Below are positions 53,023 through 61,832 of a stretch of 64,000 bases of DNA, in pieces; within the stretch, counting starts at the first letter, position 1, and every line of letters starts with the position of its first letter. Where the stretch lies: the NCBI RefSeq assembly GCF_014198245.1, contig NZ_JACIHE010000009.1:1-64000 (forward strand), read 5' to 3'. The DNA comes from Bradyrhizobium sp. cir1. GTDB taxonomy: Bacteria; Pseudomonadota; Alphaproteobacteria; Rhizobiales; Xanthobacteraceae. The notes below the pieces were generated by a model. The model was not told the origin of the DNA, ran no database searches, and worked only from the letters and a program-made list of their open reading frames with translations. The position numbers were made by a program, and so were the translations under genes.

Positions 53023-53138
53023 GTAGGGTGGATTAGCCGAAGGCGTAATCCACCAACTTTCTCCCGCATTCGCTGAAGCATGGTGGGTTTCGCCCAGCGG
53101 ACCGCACTTCGCGCAGCCGCGGGGCTAACCCGCCCTAC
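53023..53138. repeat. Palindromic repeat, family F
   Basis: GTAGGGTGGATTAGCCGAAG at one end and CGGGGCTAACCCGCCCTAC at the other, with nested GGTGGGTTTCGCC. It is the GTAGGGTGGG-type element of rhizobia, related in layout to family E. The stop codon of the coiled-coil gene (53135-53137) lies inside its right end. Confidence 0.75.
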
Positions 53139-53494
53139 TTGTCCTTCGCGTCCTTTGGCGGCGGCGCGTCCTGCTTCTTCTTCAGATCCTCGGCCGTCTT
53201 CGCCTGCGCGGCCTGGAGATCACTGATCGTCTTCTGCAGGCCGGCGACGCCTGTCTTCAGCGTGTCGATCTGGCGACCCGCCGCATCCAGCTTCTGCTGG
53301 TGGTCGAGGTTGAGCTTGGTGATCGTCTTCTGGAGGAAGTCGACATTGCTCTGGAGACAGCTGGTGCGGCGCTCCATGGTCTTCTCGACGGTGCAGATCT
53401 CGATGCCCGGCACGTCCTGCGCGCGGAGCGGTGCAACCGCCAGCGTGGCGAGCAGCAACGTCAGGAAATAAACGCCGGCGCTTCGAAGCGGCAT
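53135..53494 (-). CDS. Secreted coiled-coil protein
   Basis: The 119-residue product has a signal peptide (MPLRSAGVYFLTLLLATLAVAPLRAQ). A short Cys-containing segment follows (IEICTVEKTMERRTSCLQSN), then a heptad-pattern coiled coil (VDFLQKTITKLNLDHQQKLD, IDTLKTGVAGLQKTISDLQA) and a Lys/Pro/Asp tail. A periplasmic dimer or trimer is expected; function unknown. ATG 53494 has GAGGAACCC upstream. Its stop codon lies within the family F palindrome. Confidence 0.75.
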   Translation of the reverse strand: MPLRSAGVYFLTLLLATLAVAPLRAQDVPGIEICTVEKTMERRTSCLQSNVDFLQKTITKLNLDHQQKLDAAGRQIDTLKTGVAGLQKTISDLQAAQAKTAEDLKKKQDAPPPKDAKDK

Positions 53495-53677
53495 GCGGGT
53501 TCCTCGGCAAATAATCACGGCAATGTGCGCCGATTGTGCGCAGCGGCGAGAGGCTACCACACTCGCACCGCATTCTCGCGTTGAGCTTGGCATGTTCCCC
53601 CTGGGACGGGGAGCAGTGAACCGCGCGCGAAGGAAGTGGGCGCTCTTTCGCGGCTTTGTTTAGGGGAGATTTTTACA

Positions 53678-53902
53678 ATGGCAACCCGCGATAGACGTCT
53701 GGCGGAATTCGACGGCGCCGGAGAACCGCCACCCGGCCTGCCGGTCGAAGTGCTGTGCGAGGATCACAGCGGAACGTATCAGCTGCCGTTCGCCTGCCGC
53801 TATGTCGAAGGACGCTGGCAGAACCACGAGGCCGGCATCGCGGTCGAGGCGACCGTCATCGGCTGGCGCCTGCCGCGCGTGAAGCACTCCGGCGTCGCCT
53901 GA
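53678..53902 (+). CDS. Small conserved hypothetical protein
   Basis: The 74-residue cytoplasmic product (MATRDRRLAEFDGAGEPPPG, LCEDHSGTYQLPFACRYVEG, VEATVIGWRLPRVKHSGVA) has no recognised domain. Two Cys are 18 residues apart. GGGGAGATTTTTACA precedes the ATG at 53678. It is probably monocistronic, ending at the hairpin 26 bp downstream. Confidence 0.7.
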   Translation: MATRDRRLAEFDGAGEPPPGLPVEVLCEDHSGTYQLPFACRYVEGRWQNHEAGIAVEATVIGWRLPRVKHSGVA

Positions 53903-53928
53903 CCGCGCTTATGTTCCAAAATGCGACG

Positions 53929-53964
53929 GGGCCGCGCTCCGCCTTAACGAACGGAACGCGGCCC
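53929..53964. terminator. Hairpin in the gap 53903-54180
   Basis: GGGCCGCGCTCCG (53929-53941) and CGGAACGCGGCCC (53952-53964), one mismatch, no T-run. Nothing else was recognised in the remaining part of this 278-bp gap. Confidence 0.5.
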
Positions 53965-54180
53965 GAACGAATCACGTCCGAATCAGCTGAGCGGCCCCGT
54001 ACGCGGCTGTTCACGGCTAGATATCGAAACCGACCCGCGCGGCCATACAATATCTGCGTACCATAAGGGCCGCCTCGTCCCGTGACGAGCGCCAAAAGTT
54101 AACGGCTTCAATGACATGGCTGCCAAGGGCGGCGGCGTGAGGCCTCGCTCCCAAAACAGGCAGGGCGACGCCGCTCCTGC

Positions 54181-54837
54181 CTAATATTCGACCTCGAGCT
54201 CCTCGATCTCGGCCGGCTCTTCCTTCGCCGCCGCGATCCACTCCTTCATCTCGGGCATGGCCATGATGGTCTCGGCATAGGCCTTCAAGCTCGGCTCGAG
54301 CTTGACGTCATAGGTGACGAAGCGCGTCACGACGGGCGCGTACATCGCATCCGCCATGGTGCGCCGCTCGCCGAACAGGAACGGGCCGCCCGACTTCTCC
54401 AGGCAGTCGCGCCAGATGAACCAGACGCGATCGATGTCGGCCTGCGCGCGCGACCAGATCTTGAAGCCGGGGAAGTGGCCCTTGAGATTGACCGGCAGCG
54501 ATGCACGCAGCGTGGTGAAGCCGGAATGGATTTCGCCGCAGATCGAGCGGCAATGGGCGCGCTGAACGCGGTCATCAGGCAGCAGCCCGGCTGACGGCAT
54601 CACCTCGTTGAGATACTCCGCGATCGCCAGCGTATCCCACACCACGGCGCCTTCGTGCCGCAGGCACGGCACCAGGATCGACGACGACAGCAGGAGGATC
54701 TCCGCGCGCGCCGACGCATCGTCCGGCGCGGTCACGACTTCCTCGAAATCGAGCCCGGAAAATTTCGTCAGCAGCCAGCCACGCAACGACCAGGACGAAT
54801 AATTCTTGCTGCTGATGGTCAGTGTCGCTTTCGCCAT
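54181..54837 (-). CDS. Glutathione S-transferase family protein
   Basis: The 218-residue cytoplasmic GST starts ATLTISSKNYSSWSLRGWLL, with the Ser/Tyr catalytic region in the first strand-helix turn. ILVPCLRHEGAVVWDTLAIA EYL follows (cis-Pro and glutathione contact, with Asp-Thr in place of Glu-Ser). The C-terminal helical domain is GPFLFGERRTMADAMYAPVV. It resembles the maleylacetoacetate/phi-like bacterial GSTs with a longer tail ending EIEELEVEY. The substrate is unknown. It is divergent from phaZ across 179 bp. Confidence 0.88.
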   Translation of the reverse strand: MAKATLTISSKNYSSWSLRGWLLTKFSGLDFEEVVTAPDDASARAEILLLSSSILVPCLRHEGAVVWDTLAIAEYLNEVMPSAGLLPDDRVQRAHCRSICGEIHSGFTTLRASLPVNLKGHFPGFKIWSRAQADIDRVWFIWRDCLEKSGGPFLFGERRTMADAMYAPVVTRFVTYDVKLEPSLKAYAETIMAMPEMKEWIAAAKEEPAEIEELEVEY

Positions 54838-55016
54838 ATGGCCCCTTCCCTCACGCCTTTGACCCACACCCCGCCCGACCGCGGACGTGCTCATTCGCTG
54901 AGCTTCCCCGTGTCCTCACCCCGCTACAGGAGCAAGCGATGTGCCAATTTTGCGGGCGGTTTGACTCCCGTCTGGCTTCGATATTGCATGACGGCACGGG
55001 ACGGGGGCATTTCAGT

Positions 55017-56240
55017 ATGATGTCGATGTATTATCAAGCCTTTCAGAACCAAATGGATCTGACGGCGCCGTGGCGGGCGGGAGCCTCGTCCGCGCTGAAA
55101 TTCCTCAATCTGGTGCCCCAGGGCATGTCGGACCAGGTGGTCGGCCGGCTCTCGGCGGCGCTGGAGCTGATCTCGCGCTCCACCCTCAGCTATGACCGCC
55201 CGGCCTACGGCATCGACAGCGTCATGGCGGGCAACCGCGAGGTCGGCGTCCGCGAGGAGATCGCCTATGCGACGCCGTTCGGCTCGCTGCTGCATTTCAG
55301 GAAAGACGGCGTTCCCGAGCAGCCGCGCATGCTGCTGGTGGCGCCGATGTCAGGTCATTTCGCAACGCTCCTGCGCGGCACCGTGAAGACGCTGCTCCAG
55401 GACCACGACGTCTACATCACCGACTGGCACAATCCGCGCGACATTCCGCGCAGCGAGGGCCGCTTCGGGCTCGACGACTACACCGAGCATCTCATCGACT
55501 TCCTGGGACAGCTCGGCCCGCGCCCGCACATGGTCGCGATCTGCCAGCCCTCGGTCTCGGCACTCGCGGCCGCCGCGATCATGTGCGAGGACAATCATCC
55601 GTCGCGGCCGGCGACGCTGACGCTGATGGCAGGTCCGATCGACACCCGCATCCAGCCGACCAAGGTCAACGACTTCGCCAAGAGCAAGCCGATCGAGTGG
55701 TTCGAGCGCAACTTGATCAATTACGTGCCGATGCAGTGCCGCGGCGCGCTGCGCAAGGTCTATCCCGGCTTCGTGCAACTCACCGCGTTCGTCTCGATGA
55801 ATCTCGAGCGCCACATCAAGCAGCATCTCGACCTCGCCAACCACATCGCCAAGGGCGAGAAGGAGAAGGCCGCGACGATCAAGACCTTCTACGACGAATA
55901 TTTCGCCGTGATGGACCTGCCTGCGGAGTTCTACATCGAGACCGTGCGCGACGTGTTCCAGGAGCACCTCTTGCCGCAAGGCAAGCTGATGCACCGCGGC
56001 CGTCCCGTGAACACCAGGGCCGTCAGCCGCATGGGGCTGATGACGGTCGAGGGCGAGAAGGACGACATCTGCTCCATCGGCCAGACCCTCGCGGCACAAG
56101 ACCTCTGCACCGGCGTGCGCGCCTATCGCCGCGTCCATCACATGCAGGCCGGCGTCGGCCATTACGGCGTGTTCTCGGGCAAGCGCTGGAACAACGAGAT
56201 CTATCCGCTGCTGCGGGATTTCGTGCACGTCAATTCGTGA
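55017..56240 (+). CDS. phaZ: Intracellular polyhydroxybutyrate depolymerase
   Basis: This enzyme mobilises stored PHB granules. The 407-residue product has the PhaZ start MMSMYYQAFQNQMDLTAPWR, the lipase-like box AICQPSVSALA with nucleophile Cys176 (Cys instead of Ser is normal for this intracellular class), the Asp region VEGEKDDICSIGQT and the C-terminal His in HHMQAGVGHYGVFSGKRWN. No signal peptide, as expected. Start at 55017 is supported by GGGGGCATTTCAGT upstream. It is convergent with the cyclase gene, with only three bases between the stops, so transcripts must overlap. Confidence 0.95.
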   Translation: MMSMYYQAFQNQMDLTAPWRAGASSALKFLNLVPQGMSDQVVGRLSAALELISRSTLSYDRPAYGIDSVMAGNREVGVREEIAYATPFGSLLHFRKDGVPEQPRMLLVAPMSGHFATLLRGTVKTLLQDHDVYITDWHNPRDIPRSEGRFGLDDYTEHLIDFLGQLGPRPHMVAICQPSVSALAAAAIMCEDNHPSRPATLTLMAGPIDTRIQPTKVNDFAKSKPIEWFERNLINYVPMQCRGALRKVYPGFVQLTAFVSMNLERHIKQHLDLANHIAKGEKEKAATIKTFYDEYFAVMDLPAEFYIETVRDVFQEHLLPQGKLMHRGRPVNTRAVSRMGLMTVEGEKDDICSIGQTLAAQDLCTGVRAYRRVHHMQAGVGHYGVFSGKRWNNEIYPLLRDFVHVNS

Positions 56241-56243
56241 CCG

Positions 56244-59200
56244 TCATCCCCTGCCCCAAGACGGCAATCCAGGGGAAACGGCACGGGCCTCATGCTCTTG
56301 CCTGAGCAGCTCTTTCGCTTCCACGAATTCCGGAAGATTTCGTTCCGCCTCGAATTCAGCGAGCACGGGAGCGAGCACTTCGGATATCGCACCGGCTCGG
56401 CCATTTGCCTTGTGCAGGCGTGCAAGTTCAAGGGCGCTGCGCAGCTCGAAAGTCCTGGTCTGCTGGCGTCGCGCGATGTCCAGCGCTCGCTTGAGGGCGT
56501 CTTCGGAACTGGATTCGTCCGAAGGGTCATGGCGCGATAAAAGCCTACCGCGGACACGATGCAGCTCGGCATCAAGCCAATGCTGGCCGGATTGTCCGGT
56601 CCCGGCGATCAATTCGTCCAGGATTTCCAGCCCGGTCTCGACTTCGCCCACCTCTGCATTCGCCAGGGCAACATGCATCCCCCAGAACGGTTCGCAGAGG
56701 TAGCAATCGTTCTCGTGCAGGAAGGTCCAGCCGTGACGCATGTCCGCCAGTCCGGCCATTCGGTCGCCGGCACGCCACTTGGCGAGGCCATTCAGGTAGG
56801 TGCCCGCGGCCACGTACAGCGGCATCGTGTGGTCGCGCGCGAGACCGAGCGCCAGGATCGTCTCTGTTTGCTGCAACATGCCGCCGCACACCCCATCGAA
56901 CACAGCGCGATGAACCAGCGCATTGGCCTGGGACAGCGCCCGTTTTTCTCCCGGAGCACCCACCGCTTCCGCGGCAAGCTTGCGCGCACGAGCGATGCTC
57001 CCGAGCGGCCAGAGCACCAGGGCAAGAAATCTCATGATCACGAACGGCAGATCCAGCGCAGAAGCCCTGAAGGTCGCGGGATCGGGTTCGGCACCATAGA
57101 TCGCCAGCGCCTGCTCAAGATGCGTTCTCGCATTCACGTAATCGCCTTCGAACCAGCAGGTGACGCCGCCCGTCCAACGGGCGACGACGGCGGCCACCGG
57201 CGAGTCCGGTCGTCGATCGGCCGCGCTCCTGATGGCGTCCGCCAGCTCCCGCATCGGAGCGAGTTCGCCGTGTGTCAGGCAGGCATTGAAGAGCCCCGAA
57301 TGCACCGGCGCAAGTTCAACGGGATCATCGATGCCGGCTGCGAACTGGCGCGCACGCGTCCATGCCGCGACCGTTTCCGGAGCGCTGTGGCCGAGGCTGC
57401 CCCGCAAGGCACGGCCATATGCGATTTGAAGATGCAGCCTGCTCATCATCCAGCGGGGCTCGTCAGGCAACTGATCGGCGATCGCAATGGCCTTGCCAAG
57501 ATGCGCGATCGCCTCGGAATAGGCCGAACGCTTCAGCGCCTGCTGGCCCGCCTTGCGCCACCATTCGAGGGCGACCTCGCTCAGCCCCGCCTCGGTGAAG
57601 TGATGCGCCAGAACTTCCGGCTCGGTCTCGGCGACGGCTGGAAACTTCTCGCGCAGGACATCGCCAATTCGTGTGTGAAGCAGCTGCCGTTTGCTCTTGA
57701 GCAGACTCTCATAGGCCGCTTCCTGAACGAGGGCGTGCTTGAAACTGTAATATGCTTCGGGCGGCGTCCCACGACGCAGCAGCAGTTCGGCCTCTTCAAG
57801 TTGTCCCAGCGCAGCGCTCAGCGTCAGATCGTCGCGTCCCGCCACCGTTTTCAGCAGCGCATACGAGAAGTCGCGGCCAATGGCGGCGCCTATCTGCGCC
57901 ACCTCCTTGACCGGAGCAAGCCGGTCGAGCCGCGCCATCAGCGAATCCTGCAGCGTCGCAGGGATAGCAAGCGGCGGGAGCGGACTATTCAGGCGGTAGC
58001 GCCCGGCATCTTCGACCAGCAGCCCGGACTCCAGCACCATCTTGGTCAACTCCTCGACAAATAGCGGGACGCCATCGGTCTTATCGATGATCTGCTTCAT
58101 CATCTCGCGTGGCAGCTGGCGACCGACGACCACCTGCTCGACCAGCGCGCGCGTGTCCTGCCGATCGAGCCGGTCGAGCCGCAACAGACTGACGTTGGCA
58201 AGGCCCGACCAGGACGGTTCGAACTCCGGCCGGGATGTCAGGAGCACGAGTATCGGCAGTCCCCTGATCCGATCGACCGCGAGATCGAACAGTTCAAGTG
58301 TCGTGGCATCGGCCCAATGCATATCCTCGCAGATGATCAGCAGCGGCTGGTCTCGCGCCAATCCCTCGAGCTGATCGAGAAGGGCGGCAAATGTCTGTCG
58401 CCGCTGCTGCGCCGGGCTCACGCCGAGGGGCGGGCAATGGTCGCCGGTCGGAATCGAAAGCAGCGCCGCAATGAGCGGTGTTGCCCGGGCGACCTGCTGG
58501 GTTCCCAGCGCCAGCATGGCCTCGAGCTTGTCGAGCTTTTGTTCTGGCGTGTCGTGCGAGCGGATTCCGGCGGCGCGCTCGAGCTGCGCGACAAAGGGAT
58601 GAAGCGCACTGTTGGTGTGGTAAGGCGAACACTGGTATCGCACGCGACGGTGCGTTCCCAACGAGGGGCTTTCGGACAGCGTTGCCACAATGCGCGACTT
58701 GCCGATGCCCGCTTCGCCGGAAATCAATACGATCTGGCCCCGGCCCTGCCATGCCTCCCGCTGGCGCGAGAGAATGAATTCGATCTCGTCCTTGCGGCCG
58801 ACGAAGCCGATCGAGCGCGCGGCGCGGACCGCCTCGAAGCGACTCTCCGATGCGGTCGCTCCTTCCACTGCCCAGACCGCGATGGGTTCGCCGATCCCCT
58901 TGACCTCGCGGCGGCCGAGATTGCGAAAGGTGAAGAGATCGCCAAGCAGCCGGCGCGTCGATGAAGCAACGACGACCGCTCCCGGTTCCGCCAGGCTCTG
59001 AAGCCGAGCGGCGAGGTTCGGTGTATCGCCGATGGTTGCGTGCTCCTCTGATGCATCTCCGCTGATGAGGTCGCCGACCACCACAAGGCCGGTCGCAATT
59101 GCGATCCGCAGTTCAACCCGTTCGCCGGCACCTGTCTCGAGCTGGCGAACCGCAGCGACAATATCGAGACCCGCTCGCACTGCGCGCTCCGCATCATCTT

Positions 59201-59618
59201 CGTGGGCGCGCGGATAACCGAAATAGACGAGTATTCCGTCACCGACGAACCTGGCTATCCTGCCGTCATAGGCGGCAATGACGCGCGCGCATGCGGCGCG
59301 GTAGGCCCGGATCACTTCCCACAGATCCTCGGGATCGAGACGCGCCGAGAGCGCAGTCGAGCCGACCAGATCGCAAAACATCACGGTGAGGTGGCGCCGC
59401 TCGGCGTCATGAGGAGGTGCCGGCGACGCGATCAACGCGGCTGGATCGAGCTCGGCAATGGCACGCAGCATCTTGCGGCGATGACCGAGCAGGACTCCGA
59501 GCTTGTCAAAGTCCTCATCCATCAGTTCGGGGAGGATGCCCACGTCGATCCCATTTTGGGCAAAACGCTCCGCGTATTGCCCAAGCCCCAGCTTCTCGAG
59601 CCACTCCGCAATCTGCAT
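56244..59618 (-). CDS. SAM-cyclase-AAA-TPR multidomain regulator
   Basis: The 1124-residue cytoplasmic protein has four parts. SAM domain (residues 1-58, starting MQIAEWLEKLGLGQYAERFA). Class III nucleotide cyclase (about 75-250) with metal Asp83 in FCDLVGST, Asp127 in RFVGDGIL, Asn201 and Arg205 in TPNLAARLQ; the base-specifying Lys position is Arg123. AAA-type ATPase with Walker A GEAGIGKS (301-308) and Walker B LLIICED (426-432). The remainder (about 640-1124) is a helical TPR-like array. Such fusions probably make cAMP in response to a protein signal sensed by the TPR part. It ends three bases from phaZ. The ligand and partner are unknown. Confidence 0.92.
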   Translation of the reverse strand: MQIAEWLEKLGLGQYAERFAQNGIDVGILPELMDEDFDKLGVLLGHRRKMLRAIAELDPAALIASPAPPHDAERRHLTVMFCDLVGSTALSARLDPEDLWEVIRAYRAACARVIAAYDGRIARFVGDGILVYFGYPRAHEDDAERAVRAGLDIVAAVRQLETGAGERVELRIAIATGLVVVGDLISGDASEEHATIGDTPNLAARLQSLAEPGAVVVASSTRRLLGDLFTFRNLGRREVKGIGEPIAVWAVEGATASESRFEAVRAARSIGFVGRKDEIEFILSRQREAWQGRGQIVLISGEAGIGKSRIVATLSESPSLGTHRRVRYQCSPYHTNSALHPFVAQLERAAGIRSHDTPEQKLDKLEAMLALGTQQVARATPLIAALLSIPTGDHCPPLGVSPAQQRRQTFAALLDQLEGLARDQPLLIICEDMHWADATTLELFDLAVDRIRGLPILVLLTSRPEFEPSWSGLANVSLLRLDRLDRQDTRALVEQVVVGRQLPREMMKQIIDKTDGVPLFVEELTKMVLESGLLVEDAGRYRLNSPLPPLAIPATLQDSLMARLDRLAPVKEVAQIGAAIGRDFSYALLKTVAGRDDLTLSAALGQLEEAELLLRRGTPPEAYYSFKHALVQEAAYESLLKSKRQLLHTRIGDVLREKFPAVAETEPEVLAHHFTEAGLSEVALEWWRKAGQQALKRSAYSEAIAHLGKAIAIADQLPDEPRWMMSRLHLQIAYGRALRGSLGHSAPETVAAWTRARQFAAGIDDPVELAPVHSGLFNACLTHGELAPMRELADAIRSAADRRPDSPVAAVVARWTGGVTCWFEGDYVNARTHLEQALAIYGAEPDPATFRASALDLPFVIMRFLALVLWPLGSIARARKLAAEAVGAPGEKRALSQANALVHRAVFDGVCGGMLQQTETILALGLARDHTMPLYVAAGTYLNGLAKWRAGDRMAGLADMRHGWTFLHENDCYLCEPFWGMHVALANAEVGEVETGLEILDELIAGTGQSGQHWLDAELHRVRGRLLSRHDPSDESSSEDALKRALDIARRQQTRTFELRSALELARLHKANGRAGAISEVLAPVLAEFEAERNLPEFVEAKELLRQEHEARAVSPGLPSWGRG

Positions 59619-59737
59619 GGCTCCACCGTTCTTTTGGCTGGCGGTTAGCAGAATTTTGGACCACGGCCGCGCGGAAACAATATCCCAACGCCACCATGAT
59701 GGCACGTCCTGTTTGTTGTGCGAAAATCTAGGTTACT

Positions 59738-59760
59738 CGGTACCGTACGGTTTCGTACCG
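59738..59760. promoter_or_regulatory. Candidate operator, GTAC-rich palindrome
   Basis: CGGTACCGTACGGTTTCGTA then CCG: an outer inverted pair CGGTAC/GTACCG encloses a perfect 10-bp palindrome ACCGTACGGT (59742-59751). The shape is that of TetR-family operators. It lies about 120 bp upstream of the cyclase gene start, in a 314-bp gap (59619-59932) without any gene. No TetR gene is adjacent. Confidence 0.5.
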
Positions 59761-59932
59761 AAACACTGCTCGATGCGAAACGGCTGCGCTACCAAACATC
59801 GCAGGCGTGCAGCGTTGGACGGCAGAGGTTGCGATGAGCCGTCACCGCTCACTCCAGACCTGAACCGAACCAACACTGCGGCTTGCGCTCACGTACGACG
59901 CCAAATGGACGTTTTCAGTGAGCGCACTTCCT

Positions 59933-60448
59933 TCATTGCTCGTTCGTGGGTGCATCGTGGCTGCGAGCCATCGTGCCCGCCGCAACTTGAAGCGAAGAAC
60001 CAACCACCCAACAGCCGGCAACAAAGCCTATCAGGCCGTTAGGCAGATTTTGATCAAGGACAAGGATGCTGACGGACAGAGTTGCGGCAATCGCCGCGCT
60101 GAACGTTCCAGCCGCACTCATGATCTCAACCGGCTCGGAACCATTCCATTCTTCCGAGATGCTCGATTTCGGCCTCCGCGCGAGATTGCCGGACAAATCA
60201 ATACCGACATAGTAGCTGAGAGCTCCATAGAGCATTGTTATCGGCACGATCCAGCCGCTTTCAAACAGTTCGCCTTTCTGACGCAACAGGGTCGCACCCA
60301 CGTAGAGGCCACAAGAGGCCCCAACGGCTGCCAGCCCAATTCTTTCAAGAAGGTGGGCCGACTTGATCAGACTGGAACGGGCGATCCGAAGACTGCCGAC
60401 GTGCTTTGTTAAGGAAAAGGTGTTGGAAATTGCGCTGCTTATCTTCAT
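59933..60448 (-). CDS. Hypothetical membrane protein, lower GC
   Basis: The 171-residue product starts MKISSAISNTFSLTKHVGSL and has four hydrophobic segments (about residues 35-55, 66-83, 112-130, 137-158). No recognised motif. Codon usage and base composition look less GC-rich than the neighbours, suggesting a later arrival. AAGGAGCCCCCA precedes the ATG. No operon partner. Function unknown. Confidence 0.6.
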   Translation of the reverse strand: MKISSAISNTFSLTKHVGSLRIARSSLIKSAHLLERIGLAAVGASCGLYVGATLLRQKGELFESGWIVPITMLYGALSYYVGIDLSGNLARRPKSSISEEWNGSEPVEIMSAAGTFSAAIAATLSVSILVLDQNLPNGLIGFVAGCWVVGSSLQVAAGTMARSHDAPTNEQ

Positions 60449-60859
60449 TGGGGGCTCCTTCTGAGTAAGTAGCAGCCTACCGGCCGACCCCGGATAGAGG
60501 CTGCCAGGACGCGCTTCTCGATGCCCTTGATTCCAATTTCTGAAAGATCTGTGCTGAGTGATGGGGCTGGCTTGCTCGTAAGCAAAACGAGGAGCCAATC
60601 CAAAGCTGCGAGCACGCGGCTGCGCAGGCATTGCATCTCACCCGCGTTCGTCAATGAGGTCCGGGTGCGGCAATTTCTTGCGGGAGTGGTAGTTCATATA
60701 GAGAGTGATGGAGTATGAAGCGGTTCACATATCGCTGTTTTCCTGTCGCTCCATCCGGTCACGATTTCCGGAGCGCAAGTCTGCATTGTCGCGATACTCG
60801 GGAGCGCAGCAGCGAAGCTGAAAGGCGCCGTCAGCGTCTCCCATTCATGATGTCCTGCT
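60449..60859. other. 411-bp stretch without recognisable gene
   Basis: Short open frames on both strands lack ribosome-binding sites and family resemblance. No palindromic repeat of the families found elsewhere in the window is present. It could hold the promoter of the membrane protein gene and the 3' end of the ureohydrolase operon. Confidence 0.5.
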
Positions 60860-61828
60860 TCAAGCGGCGCGACGGGCGCTGCGGCGGGCTGCCCAGCGCG
60901 GCTGGGCGCAGATGTGGCCGAGGAATTCGACGACGGTCAGCGCGCCGAGATAGGCGGTGACACCGGTGCCGACATCGAGCGGCGGGTTGACCTCGACGAA
61001 GTCGAAGCCGGCGATATCGTGCCGCTCGGCAATCGCCTTCAGGCTGTCGCGCAGCTCGACATAGCTCATCCCGTTCGGCTCGGCCGAGACGCAGCCCGGA
61101 ACCAGCGACATGTCCATGGCGTCGACGTCGATGCTGACATAGACGCGTGAATTGGCCGGCAGCAGAGCGGCGATCCCCTCCGCGCCGATCCGCCGGAATT
61201 CGCCCATCGGGATGATCCGGTTGCCGCCGGCGATCACCTCCTCGACCTGCGCCGGCGAATGACGCAGGCTACGGATGCCGACCTGGGTCAGACTGAGCGT
61301 GTTGTCCATGCCGGCGATATGGCGAAAGGCATGGCTGTTGGTGATGGTCAGGTCGTTCTCGAACGGCGCGTAGTCCGTGTGTGCGTCGAAGTGGATGACA
61401 TGCAGCTTCTCCTCGAAGGCGCGAAACACCGGATAGGTGATCGAATGATCGCCGCCGAGCACCACGGGAAGTGCACCGCGATCGAGAATCCCGCGCACCA
61501 TGGCGGTGATGTTCTCGAAGGTGCGCGGTGCATTGGCCGGATGGATATCGACATCGCCGACGTCGGCGATCAGGCCCTGCGACATCTCCTCGACCAGATA
61601 TTCGCGCCGGGTCTCCGGATCATAGTAACCCTGGCCGCTGCCGTAGAAGCGCAGCGAGTGCTCGCGCAGCGCGCGCGGCGCAAGGCGGCTGCCCGGCATG
61701 AACGGCGAGCCCTCGTCGAAGGGCACACCGAGCACGGCAATGGCCGCCTCGAGCATGGACAAATCCTCGCAGATCCGCGAGCGCAGGAAGGACGGGATCC
61801 CGACATAGGGCCGGTTGACGCGAGGCAT
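60860..61828 (-). CDS. Agmatinase/arginase family ureohydrolase
   Basis: This binuclear manganese hydrolase cleaves a guanidino compound to urea and an amine. The 322-residue product has all metal-ligand motifs: His128 in GGDHSITYP, Asp148, His150 and Asp152 in FDAHTDYAP, and Asp234 and Asp236 in SIDVDAMD. The conserved SPFMPGSRLAPRALREHSLR and GFDFVEVNPPLDVGTGVTAY are typical of agmatinases and guanidinobutyrase/proclavaminate-amidinohydrolase-like enzymes. The substrate (agmatine, guanidinobutyrate, guanidinopropionate or guanidine) cannot be fixed by eye. It is the last gene of an operon with the amino-acid-type importer, starting four bases after the ATPase gene, so the imported compound is the likely substrate. 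Confidence 0.9.
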   Translation of the reverse strand: MPRVNRPYVGIPSFLRSRICEDLSMLEAAIAVLGVPFDEGSPFMPGSRLAPRALREHSLRFYGSGQGYYDPETRREYLVEEMSQGLIADVGDVDIHPANAPRTFENITAMVRGILDRGALPVVLGGDHSITYPVFRAFEEKLHVIHFDAHTDYAPFENDLTITNSHAFRHIAGMDNTLSLTQVGIRSLRHSPAQVEEVIAGGNRIIPMGEFRRIGAEGIAALLPANSRVYVSIDVDAMDMSLVPGCVSAEPNGMSYVELRDSLKAIAERHDIAGFDFVEVNPPLDVGTGVTAYLGALTVVEFLGHICAQPRWAARRSARRAA

Positions 61829-61832
61829 GGCA

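Noticed and set aside
60449..60859. Small open frames between the membrane protein and ureohydrolase genes
   Set aside because: None has a ribosome-binding site, hydrophobic pattern or recognisable motif; left as unexplained sequence.
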